Below the pieces are notes generated by a model. The model was not told the DNA's origin, searched no databases, and was given only the letters and a program-made list of their open reading frames with translations. A program made the position numbers and the translations under genes. From Arenicola marina (Eukaryota > Annelida > Polychaeta > Arenicolidae), in assembly GCA_964019135.1 (NCBI GenBank), contig OZ025252.1, positions 47,900,959 to 47,964,958 on the forward strand: DNA of 64,000 nt, given 5' to 3'. This document shows, piece by piece, positions 1-12,800 of this stretch; within the stretch, counting starts at the first letter, position 1; each line of letters opens with the position of its first letter.

Positions 1-319
1 GTGAAAGTATAGACATTATTTCTGCTGAAATGTCTTATTATCTTTTGATCGAGTGATCGAAGAGAACGGATTTGCAATTTAACGACTTGAGATTAAACTG
101 CGTTCTAATAATATTCCCGTGGTTTGGATTATATAAGGTGTCTAAGGCTATAAATGTAGAACACGCCAACTGACAAGAAAAGCATCCTCTTCCCAACAGA
201 TATTAATGGAAATGACCCTCCAACCTAGGTACTCGGTATCTATACCGCCGTCTTTTGTTGTTGTAAACATTATCTCATATACCACTTACTTACATTATCG
301 CTCATGGCCCTCTCCCCAG

Positions 320-808
320 GAACACGTGCGCGAGTGCGAACAGATCGTGTCCAACCACCAGACCTACACGGACTCCTACTCCCAGTGCCGGGAGTGGCTC
401 CAGACCCTTCTGGATCGGCTCCAGATCTGCACGGAGCCCTCAGCGGACAAGCACAGCATCCAGAACAAGCTGGACCGCCTCTCGGACCTTGACTCCACGC
501 GCGCCGAGGGCGAGTCCCGCGTGGCCGGCGTCCGTGACCTTGCGGACAGCACCCTCCCGCAGACGGCGCCACCGGGTCAGCAACAGATCCGGCGAGAGCT
601 GGACGCCCTGATCCATGACTGGGAGTCCTGGTGCGGCAACCTGAAGGAGACGAGCTCCGCGCTGGAGGCTGCCAAGGCATCTTGGGACGGCTTCGACGCG
701 CTGTACGACTCGCTCAGCAAGTGGCTGCGCGACATGGAAACCAAGGTCAAGGACTACGAACTCAAGTCGACGCTGGAGGACAAACGAACGCAGGTCGAAA
801 AGTTCAAG
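320..808 (+). CDS. Spectrin-repeat exon 1 (A+B fused)
   Basis: The exon lies between a CCCCAG acceptor and a GTCAGT donor, phase 0 at both ends. It encodes 163 residues from EHVRECEQIV to VEKFK. Its 489 nt equal one A exon plus one B exon, so the intron usually found between them is missing here. It carries the Ala-Asp-Lys (usual Gly-Asp-Lys) segment and the Trp-Leu-Arg-Asp-Met-Glu block. Bases 1-319 upstream are intron with nothing else recognised. Confidence 0.9.
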
Positions 809-3800
809 GTCAGTTGGACGCTGCCGTGTTTGTGATTACGCTTGTTGTCAGTTGTAGTAAACGGTTGTTGGGGCATGAACGATAATGCAAATGGATGGTG
901 TAACTTAAACAACTGCGTAACTTGGTGATGCTGTATATATAGAAAAGAACATGTTGCATGGAATATTTGATGCATGATGATGAAAAGCTCCTCCCACTTT
1001 ATAAGTACTATAACGGAAATAGCCTTTGGTTTCATGTTGGATATACTTTGTATAAATACTACTATTTCACTAATATATCTCAACATCATTATGGTCGCCT
1101 CCGTTTTTCACGTTTCGAATTGTTTTTAGTCTGAAAATCGTTTAATGCTTGTAAAGATAGACCCTAACATAGACCTGTTTATTTTGATACCTGAGGGATG
1201 TCCTCGAATGGCAACAGCGGGTGTTTTTCCTGTGGGTTATCGTTGCCACCAGGGTACTTAACCCATTTATAGCTACCTTTTAATGCCATTGTAATGTTCT
1301 ACCACCGCCCCCCCACCCCTTATCCTCGCTCGACTGTGGCCCACACCCCCATACCATACACCAACCATCTTGCCATATGGGCCATTGACCTTGACCTTTG
1401 ACCTGGATCGCTCAGACCTTAGCCCAGGCGGTACGCGACAAGCAGATTATGTTAAGCGAAATGTCGCTGAAACAGAGTCGCGTGCCCACTCTCCGGCCGC
1501 GAGAGGGCGCCACGCCGACTGGGCGCGGCCTCAGGACGGTCATGAACTTCAGGGTGTGTGCAGTGCTCACGTAGAACTCGTGTGGTGTGTGCGTTGGTGA
1601 CGTAGAACACATTACTCTCCGCGCGTGTACAATAACCTTGCTGACGTCACGAGTGGTTGTTGACTCGTAGTCTGTGTTGCCTCTGTTGATAACGGTCACA
1701 TCTGGCGTGTTGTGGTGGGCTCATAAATTCATCTCTAGTGTCCCTGTCGCTGCCGCAGCATTCAGCCAAACGATTCCATCTCTAACTGACCGCTTGCCCG
1801 TGTTGCCTGGATTTGCTACTTTAAGCAGCGTTAAATGTGTTTATTATTTAAACAGACCATCACAATGACCCTCCCGAACAGAGTTAATTACGAACTTCAT
1901 TATTTGTATTTGACACATAAAGGCTACCAGTCATACTTGCCCTTTGTATGTATCACTGACCACTGACTAGGGTCTTTTTGTATAATAAGTACGTAATAAG
2001 TCTGTTGTCTATGTGAGCGGGAGTGCGACGGGATACACCCCCCCCCCCCCCAACCTCTCCCCTTTACCCTCCTTTCAATAGTGACTAATTCAGTGCATGG
2101 CTAACAGTGGTAGTTCTTACATTCAACTCTAGAATCGAATTAATAGTAGGTTAATCGAGTAATATGCTAGATATTTACATGATTTAGTTATACTATTGCA
2201 AACTTAAAATACGTAGGTAGTTTATTTCGTGAATAACAATGTTGGTAATTCAAACTGATGTCAAAATCCTGCATGGTTGCGCGTCGCTTCCGTCGCCTCC
2301 TGCTGACCACCTGGTTGGATCTTCCTTAAACTTCCTTAAAGTTCGTCTAATTTGTGAATGAAGCGTTCATAATTATGATCATAAATACTTAAAAGTTAAT
2401 AACTTCTGCTTCATTCTGTGCCTCTTCTCTGTGGTCACCCTTGCTCTCGCCACGTGCTAGGAGAATGAACCAATCAAGTGTGAGAGTGTAATTAACGCCG
2501 GGCCTTGCCTTGTTAATACCTGATCTGTCTTTGTCCCGTTTGGCTTGCTGGGATCATGCTGACCACAGTCGGTGGAATATATAGACACACGTGGTGTATC
2601 GATTAAGTGTTAATATGATACTGAGGCGTCAGCCCGTTGAACGTTCTTATTGCATTTCATACGTGGCACAAAGTCACTTTATATTGCACTTGTTAATATC
2701 TTGTAAATTATAGCACGTTGTACTCGAAGTGGTTATAGCACATCGTTACGATATTAAAACTATATATACATATATCGGAATAACTGAAATGTTTATATTG
2801 TTAAAAGGTTCAATGTCCTGGTTGTGTTGGTTTCGTTGAGACCTTTGACATAAGTGTTGACCATGTTGTAGGCCATGCAGCAGGACATCCTCAGTCGTCA
2901 ACCGGAAGTGGACGCCATGAACCTCAAGGCTCAGCACCTCGAGGTCGGAGAATCCAAGATGGCGACCTACACGTCCCAGCTCAACGACCGCTACCAGCGC
3001 CTGAGGACCACCATTAAGGTAGGTCTGCGTGGGGGCTCGGGTGTAAATATATATATTGTGTACGTTTGGTTAACGAAAGCGTTTCTTCATACCATTCTCA
3101 ATTGTGCTAAATTCGAGCTCCCAATGGTCATTTGAAAATATCTACTCCAACCTTCTGTTGCTCTTGCTGGTGTCGCCGCAGATGTAGAACGTTATACTGG
3201 CGAACGTATCTATGCTAGGACATGGTGTTGGATGAAATTATTCATATAATGCTTGCAATGTATGTGACGTCACAGGAGGTGCTAGCCAAGTGGGAGGACC
3301 ACGTGACTGAACACGAACAATACGAGGAAAGCTACGCCGGATGTCAGCGCTGGCTGGGCGATGTGCGCATGCGCCTGGCCCAGTGCGCCGACACGGGGGC
3401 CGACAGACAAGTGATCGAGGATCGACAGACACGACTACAGGTACTGATCACGTGACTTCATGGCCGCGTGGCAAAGCCATGATTCTGTAGCTCAACCACT
3501 GTGAACAATCTTCACACTTTAATGAAATGTTGACGACTTTTGCTTATATGTGTTGTTACTGTGTCATTGTGGAAGAAATGTAGTTAACTTAATTAAGTTG
3601 TGTTTCAATCTCCAGGAGTTGTTGATTGAGAAGGACCAGGGGGCGCCCCGTGTCCACCAGGCCATCGAGCTCGGGGAGCGTCTCTACCCAAACACCGCCG
3701 TGGAGGGGCGCGAAATCGTCAGGCAACAACTCAGGTAGCGACATCTGGTGGCCGGGAAGGGGGACAAGTCACTGTCATGGGGCTGTACTATCCCAACGCT

Positions 3801-6800
3801 CTCAGTCAGCTCATCGGTTTTATGAGTTGTAATTTGTGGAGTAAACAGTCATTTTTCTTTTAACCATTCGAGTAAACAGTTTGAAATTTGCTAGCATTTT
3901 TTTCACCAGATGACTGACGTGGTTCCCTGCTGCATTTAAAAAAAAAGTTTGTTTTAACCCTTTGTTAAATCCCTTTCCTCATTGTATGATGTTTGTCCTT
4001 ATATATCCGGCAGGAGCCTGCGCGAGGCTTGGGAAGGTCTGAGTGACGAACTCTCGGAGAGCCAGCGCCAGTTTGAAGTGGCTCTCGTCCAACTCTCGTC
4101 GTTCGAGGACAGCTTCGACCAGTTCCAGAAGTGGCTGACGGAGACTGGGTCTCGGATCAGTCTGGACGCCGAACTCAAAGCCACTCTCCAGGAGAAGAAA
4201 CTCCAGCTGCAAAACCACAAGGTACGTCCTCTTGGGACGCCATACTCTAGAAGTTGTTATGTCATCGTGGTGACCTGTTCTGTCACACACCAGCTACAGT
4301 GCGCAGGTTAAACATTATGTTACGTGTTTCCCTCCTCCCCCGCCAGAGGCAGCACCAGGGCGGTAAGTTACATATTGCCCTTCGACCCCGCCAGATGAAA
4401 CACCTCAACTTTAACTAGCGTGTTTCCCTCCTCCCTCGCCAGGTGCAGCACCAGGATATCCTGTCTCACCAGCACGTGTTGGATTCGCTGTCGGAGCGCG
4501 CGCAGGGCCTGAGGCAGCGGGCCAAAGAGTCACGTGTCTCGGACAAGATCGCCGCCCTGACCAAGCAGTACCGCGACCTGTGCGCCTCTAGTGACGGCCA
4601 GCTGCGGCAGATGGAGGGCGGCGTGGCCGAACACCAGCGCTACCAGGACGCCTTCCTAGAGTGCCGTGATAAGATCTCCGGCCTCAGGGATAAGCTGGCC
4701 GCCTGCTCGGACACCACTGGAGATAAATTCGCCGTGCAGAGCAAGTTAGACGGAGCCGAGGAGCTGAGGAATCAAGCCGATGACCTTGACGTTAAGGTCA
4801 AGCATATCCGTGACCTCTGTGATAAGGCGATGGTTAACACGTCGGCGCCGGGGAAAGAAACGCTGAAGCGCGACGTCGGTGACCTTAATCGTGACCTTCA
4901 GGGGCTCACCTCGGATGTGGGCGAGGCAAAGGTTAACCTACAGGGGGTTCTGCGGCAGTGGCAAGAGTTTGAAGACTCCCATGATGCATTGCTGCAGTGG
5001 CTCCACCGCACGGAACAACAGGTCAAGGACACAGAACTCAAAGCGACGTTAGAGGAGAAAGAAAGTCAAGTCAGCAAACTCAAGGTCAGTAAATATTTAC
5101 TGGATTTTGTACTTTGTATGTAAATTCTTTGCCGAATTTGTATTCTTATCCGAATGTTCCGTATTCAGGAAGCAGCCTGCATATTAGCTGTCATGAATAT
5201 TGCTGATTGGTGGACTTAAATGAGTGTTATTTTTCATTTAACACAGGACTTGAGATCGGAGATCGCGACGAAGCAGAGTGACTTGGACACGTTTGGTGAC
5301 GTGGCGCAGACGCTGACGGCCACCAGCAGCGACATGCGGATAGCTAACTACGTCTCCCAGGCCGGCGTCCGGTACACTGCTCTCCAGGCCTCCGCCAAGG
5401 TCAGTGTCACATGGTCATCCTCAGCCCGAAGATACTGCTGTAGCGACATGTATGCTTGTAGTGTGGGGCTGCTTCATCTCAGATCAAACCTTCGGTAGAG
5501 GAATGTTTACATAATGTTAAGAATACAATGTTAACTTTATCTACATTTTATCTAAGTTTATCTAAATGAGGTCAAAGTCAACCAAATGTTATTGTCTAAT
5601 GAGTCCCGGCGACAGTTGCTTGCGTTATTTAAACAAAAAAAATACATGCAAAAATGTATGTATTAAAGGGAAATTCTATTGTGTGTATGGTAATTAATGA
5701 TCAGGTTATGTAACTTGACGCTTAACCCTGGACTTATTGGTTTATGAACATTGAGTGGCGTCAGCAAAGCGCAGGCTTCCATTTTGTAACTGGCTCTATG
5801 TGTTGATACAGGATCTTCTGGCGAAGTGGGAGCGACTTGTAGCCGACCATGTCGAATACAGGGACACCTACACTAACCTAACCACGTGGCTAGAGACGCT
5901 CAAGGACAAGCTAGAGGGCATAGCCGCATTGGCAGCGGATCGAGGGACGCTGGAGCAGGCCAAGGATCAGGTCTCGGTAGGTGGTCACCCAACGCATGAA
6001 GCCCGCCATGACTCACCCCCAGTAAATGTCACTATTCTATTATAGTATATATAATACAGGATGTGGTCATAATAGTAAGCTTAATTTTGGTGTCGAAGGC
6101 TTATTCGTCAATTATGGTTTACTATGGGTCTGGTGTGGTGTTTCAATCCAATATAAATTGTTGACCGTTCTGCGCGTTGAAAGATTACTGAATTATGGGG
6201 TCCATTGGGCTAGTGACATTCCCGATGGACGTGCGATGCTAACGCCCCCCACCGGTGTGTCCGGCCACTAACGCCCCCTATCGGCTCTGACAGCTCCTGA
6301 TGGCTGACCGGGACTCTGGCGTCGAGCGGCTCCAGACGGCCACCCAGCTGGGTGAGAAGCTCTACCCGGACACGGCGGCAGGGGGTCGGGAGGCCATCCG
6401 CCACGACCTGCGGGCCGCCAAGGACCTGTGGGACGGCCTGCTGGCGCGGGTGTCGGACCTGCAGCGCCGCATGGAGGCCGGCCTGGTGCTTTGGACCGCC
6501 TACCGTGAAGGCGCCGCGCAGCTGGACCAGTGGCTCGGCGAGGTGGACGCCGCGCTGCGTGCGGACGCCGAGCTGCGGAACACGCTGGCCGAGAAACGCG
6601 CGCAACTGCAGAGTAACAAGGTCAGTCGGAGGTCACTTGTGTAGCGCTGTTTCGCTTACCTCATTTCATGGTATTTGTATGGTTCATATTTCTGCGCTGG
6701 CAGCTTTATTTTATTTGGAAAGTGGTTTATTTTCATGTTAATATATTAGATTCCAACATATTCAGTATTGCTATATATTTGTCTCTGCAGGCTCTGCTGC

Positions 6801-9800
6801 AGGACGTGACGTCACACGGGCGGGTGGTGGACAGTGTGGTGGAGAAGGCTCAGTCCCTGCTTCAGACCGGAGATGACCCCCAAGTGACCCAGTTTGTCAC
6901 TGAGACCAGGGCCAAGTACACCGCTCTACACAACATGGCCAAGGTAAGCCTCATGTTAACGTTTTTTTCGCCCTAAGCGGTTTCTGATGATAACTACCTA
7001 AAATACGGAATTGTGAAGGTCAAGACCTCCTAACATAGCGATTGTTGAGGTCAAATACCGGTGGTGAGGTGAAATAGGAAATAATGTCACGACATCTTTA
7101 ACATTGCGGAAATTAATCCTGTGCTATATAACTCCTGGAATGTATGGGGGGTCTAGACCTGGTGAGGCCCCGGTAAAGCACTGTTGGCCACTGCAGTGAC
7201 CATATGATAGAGCGTGCGGCGGTGTTTCTGTTGCCCCAGGCGACCATTGAGATGTCTGAGCAGCGCGTGACCAACCACGCCCAGTACCAGGACGCCTTCC
7301 AGACGGCCTCTGATTGGCTGAAACTGATGCAGGACCGACTGAGCATGTGCAGCGACCTGTCCGGCGACAAACACTCCATCTCAAACAAGCTGGACAGAGT
7401 TCAGGTATCTGCATTGATGTGAAACGTGGCTTTAGCATGGATTTTAACGTGTATCGATGCTGTGTTTGAATCAGTTTTTTATATGAAAATAACTAAATAG
7501 CAAAAAAATAAATAAATAATTGTATTCAATATTATGTCTCAATGGTGAAGGCTCACGTCGAACTGGTGTCAGTTGGGGGTTCGTGTTAAGCATTTAAATT
7601 TATTGTGTGGTTATTGTACAACATGGTAGAGTACTGGCACTGTCACTGGGGCTGTGATTGAGACATACAGTCATATAAGACACTGTGGCACTGTGTCTGA
7701 GGCTCTGACTGTCAGATCAATGTCTTACCGGAGATCAAAGGCCATTTTGTAACGTATGTATCTCATGACGTCACAGGACTTGGCTGGTTCCCTGAAGGAC
7801 GGCGAAGACCGTGTGTCGGCGTGCGAGTCTCGTGCCCAGGTGGCGCTGCCGCAGACGGGGGCTCCAGGGAAACAGTGCCTGGAACGTGAGTTGGCGGGTC
7901 TGCGCCAGGACTGGGAGCAGTACTCCGCGGACCTGGATCAGACCCTCGCCCGGCTCCAGGCTACGCTGACACAGTGGCAGCGGTATGAAGAGGCCTACAG
8001 CGCGCTGGAACACTGGGTCAAGGACATGGAACGCCAGGTCAAGGACGCCAGTCTCGTGGCCTCGTTGGAGGAAAAGAGGGCGCAGGTCAAGAAGTACCAG
8101 GTAATTTGGGAGTGTTGTCTCTGTACGACCCAATGTGTGATCTATATGCCTACGGGACTCGCCGTGACGCCGGCAGAGCGCTTCCGACGGGATCTCAAGT
8201 GATAAGGGGTTCAAACCTCACCCATCTGAAACGTGTCTGAAGCCGTTACATTGCCATGGGAGGTCCCATGGCCCTGTGTGGCCCATGTGTGTACAAAGGT
8301 TACCTAAATAGGGATCTATCCATCATACTCTTTAATATTTGAATGTAGCAATAAATGTCATCACTGTTGTTAATGTTAGTCAGGATGGTATCAGCGGATG
8401 AAGATGTGTCATCCATCTTGATAATTTACGTGGCCTATACCTGACAATGGGTGGCATATACCTGACCAATGGCTGGCCTATAACTGACGAATGGCTGGCC
8501 TGTCGCTGGCCTAGGGCCTATCGCTTGCCTGTCGCTGGCCTACTGGCCTATCGCTGGTCTGTCATGGCATATACCTGACCAATGGCTGGCCCGTCGCTGG
8601 CCTGTCGCTGGCCTATCACTTGTCCTAACCATGTTTTGTGGACGGGTGAGAACACGTGTTTGATGGTTTCCTTGCTCGCCGCTAGGGTTTGTCGGAGGAC
8701 GTGGACGCCAAGGCTGACGACATCTCTGGCCTAGCCACTCAGGAAGACGTAAGACTGGGTTACAGCTGCACGCGTAGTCTGGGCGGCGGGCCTGGTGTCT
8801 GCCTCTGGGACCCTTATTTACTCCTTTCAGTTCCATAGATATTGGCAATGCTTATGCGAGCACGCCTTTCACTTTGTTTACGGTTTGTGGGATGCTTGAC
8901 TTACCTCATCCAACCCCTTTGTTTTTATTCACCCCCCACCCACCCCCCTACAACCTTATTGCTTATGGTACTATGGACCGTGGTATACCCTTTAGACCCC
9001 CCCCCCCCCCTTCCATCCTGTTGACCGTAGGTTTTGGTTTCTTCCTTGCTGTCCTATTAACTACTTCATGTGATGCCCCCCCCCCACCCCACCCCCGCCA
9101 TTACAACCAAGCATTAAGCCCGCTGATATCATGGGTATGTTTACATCATGTAAGCATATTAACATGTTTGTTTACAGTTTCATTTATAGGGTGGCGGCAT
9201 GAATTATGTCATTGAACTTTGTTTTTTCCCAGTGAAATGCATGGCGTTTTCGTTTTGTTTCATTTCCCCTTTTGAAATTACAGAATGTCAGACGACTACT
9301 TCTGCATTTTTATTTCCCTTTCCAACATTACTTCCTGTCACCCAATTTCGAAGTATAAAATAGAAGGTTGTTTATGGGCCTCGTGGCTAAGGTGTTCTCA
9401 CTATTATGATGCACGGCGAGGGTTGGCTTTGAGGCGAGGATGGCAGTTACATATAGATTAACATTGCATCACTCAACATGCCAGTATGCATTAGGGAAAT
9501 CTGGGACTGGCAAAAATAGAATCCCGCTTCAGGGTGCAGGGTGATTTGTGACTCATGCATGCGGTAACCTTTCATTGTTTCATTTACTTTAATTTGTGAC
9601 ATTGTAACTAAGCTCTTATTTACTGTTTAGCTTTGGTGTTTACTGGCTTATGGTGCGAATGGTCCTTAATAAAATATAACCCAAGAATTACCATCTGTCA
9701 TCTGTATACGACATAGACGAATATTGCCTGAATACTTTTACCAATAAGTGTGCCTTTTACTCTAAGTTGTTGTCCTTCGTAACTTCCTATCATGCTTGTT

Positions 9801-12800
9801 TGGTAGTATCGGAGAATATTTCACCGGGATGAGAAGTTTAATTCTAAGGCTCGCGTCTTACTGGGTCAGGTGTTCATTGATTTGTCACGTGATCGCAGGC
9901 GTTGCTGCAGAACGCGCGTGGGACGCAGACTGACGTGGATCGCGTCACTGACGAAGGTCAACTGCTGGCCCAGGACACCGGTGAAGGTCGTATCACTACC
10001 TACGTCACCCAGATCAGCAACCGCTACCAGTCACTGATCTCGCTGGTCAAGGTGAGAGCGCGCTGTGACCTCGTTACCAATGTCACCATCCTCTTTAGTG
10101 GTCTCCTCTCTCAACAGAAGCCTACTGACGGCATTAAATATGTGTGTCGTGTTTGAGATATACCGGCTCATTAAAGATACTTAATTAAAGACGAAGCTGG
10201 AGATTTTAAGCTAATTTACTAAGTTAATTTTAAACGTCTTAGTGTCATTGCCCGCTGACTTTGTCATCAATTTACCTTCAGTTTATCCTAATACCCACAA
10301 TGACTTTATCTCTACCTCCACCCCCCGCGTTACCGCAGGACCTGTTACGTAAGAGCGAGCAGCACGTGGTCGACCACGAGAGCTTCGAGGTGAAGCACAG
10401 CGAGGCACGCGATTGGCTGGACGCCGCCAAGGCGCGGTACGCCGGCCTCGTGTCCCTGACGTCATCGCGGGACGACCTGCAGACCAAGCGCACCGCCGTA
10501 CAGGTACAGCTTGGGTTATATGATCGGTGCCAAACTGTCTGTCTGCAGAAGTTGACGGTAATGCATTTAAGTTAAAAATTGTATTAGCAACACAGATTAG
10601 GACAGTATTTTTCTTTCACGTGTAGAAATGGTAGCGAAATGGAGGGAGATCTTGTTGTAGTCATGTACCACTGGTCAACCTAGTGCAACTGCGAACGATT
10701 AGCTTGAGTACGTGGCCCTGCATCATCAAATAATGAGATTAATGATGATTTACGTGGAGTCTGGATTTTAATGTCTTGCTGTTTGTTTGCCCTTGGCGGG
10801 AGTAGGAGTTGAAAGTCTTGCTGCTTGTTTGCTTTTGGCGGGAGTAGGAGTTGAATGTCTTGCTGTTTGTTTGCCCTTGGCGGGAGTAGGAGTTGAATGT
10901 CTTGCTGTTTGTTTGCCCTTGGCGGGAGTAGGAGTTGAATGTCTTGCTGTTTGTTTGCCCTTGGCGGGAGTAGGAGTTGGTCCAGGACAAGGACAATGGC
11001 TTCAGCCTGCTGAGCGTTGCCGTGGAGACCGGGGAGCTGCTGTACCCCAACACCTCGGCCGACGGTCGGGACCACGTGCGCCAACAGCTGCGCCAGCTCA
11101 AACACGACTGGGATGCCCTCTATGATGACGTCATGGCCTCGCAGCGCCACCTGGAGGTCAACCTGGTGCAGTGGACGTCGTTCGAAGAGAGCTTCGAGCA
11201 GCTGGAGGGGTGGTTGGTGGGGGTGGAGGGCCAGCTGGCCGCCGAGGTCCCCCTCGTGGCCACCTTGGAGGAGAAAAAAACACAGCTACAGGCCTACAAG
11301 GTGAGCACTTTCACTGTCACACAGCTACAGGCCTACAAGGTGAGCAATGTTACTGTCACACAGCTACAGGCCTACAAGGTGAGCACTTATACTGTCACAC
11401 AGCTACAGGCCTACAGGGTGAGCACTGACACAGCTACAGGCCTACAAGGTGAACACTTATACTGTCACACAGCTACAGGCCTACAGGGTGAGCACTGACA
11501 CAGCTACAGGCCTACAAGGTGAACACTTATACTGTCACACAGCTACAGGCCTACAAGGTGAGCACTGACACAGCTACAGGCCTACAAAGTAAACACTTAT
11601 ACTGTCACACAGCGACAGGCCTACAAGGTGAGCACTTATACTGTCACACAGCTACAGGCCTACAAGGTGAGCACTTATACTGTCACACAGCTACAGGCCT
11701 ACAAGGTGAGCACTTATACTGTCACACAGCTACAGGCCTACAGGGTGAGCACTTATACTGTCACACAGCTACAGGCCTACAAGGTGAGCACTGACACAGC
11801 TACAGGCCTACAAGGTGAGCACTTATACTGTCACACAGCTACAGGCCTACAGGGTGAGCACTTATACTGTCACACAGCTACAGGCCTACAAGGTGAGCAC
11901 TGACACAGCTACAGGCCTACCAGGTGAGCACTGACACAGCTACAGGCCTACAAGGTGAGCACTTATACTGTCACACAGCTACAGGCCTACAGGGTGAGCA
12001 CTGACACAGCTACAGGCCCACAAGGTGAGCACTTATACTGTCACACAGCTACAGGCCTACAGGGTGAGCACTGACACAGCTACAGGCCTACAAGGTGAGC
12101 ACTTATACTGTCACACAGCTACAGGCATACAGGGTGAGCACTGACACAGCTACAGGCCTACAAGGTGAGCACTTATACTGTCACACAGCTACAGGCCTAC
12201 CAGGTGAGCACTGACACAGCTACAGGCCCACAAGGTGAGCATTTATACTGCCACACAGCTACAGGCCTACAAGGTGAGCACTTATACTGTCACACAGCTA
12301 CAGGCCTACCAGGTGAGCACTGACACAGCTACAGGCCCACAAGGTGAGCATTTATACTGCCACACAGCTACAGGCCTACAGGGTGAGCACTGAAACAGCT
12401 ACAGGCCTACAGGGTGAGCACTGACACAGCTACAGGCCCACAAGGTGAGCACTTATACTGTCACACAGCTACAGGCCTACAGGGTGAGCACTGACACAGC
12501 TACAGGCCTACAAGGTGAGCACTTATACTGTCACACAGCTACAGGCCTACAGGGTGAGCACTGAAACAGCTACAGGCCTACAGGGTGAGCACTTATACTG
12601 TCACACAGCTACAGGCCTACAGGGTGAGCACTGACACAGCTACAGGCCCACAAGGTGAGCACTTATACTGTCACACAGCTACAGGCCTACAGGGTGAGCA
12701 CTGACACAGCTACAGGCCTACAAGGTGAGCACTTATACTGTCACACAGCTACAGGCATACAGGGTGAGCACTGACACAGCTACAGGCCCACAAGGTGAGC

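Noticed and set aside
9899-10051. RGTQT in exon 14 as another LC8 site
   Set aside because: It sits in a helical spectrin repeat, where LC8 sites are normally not accessible.
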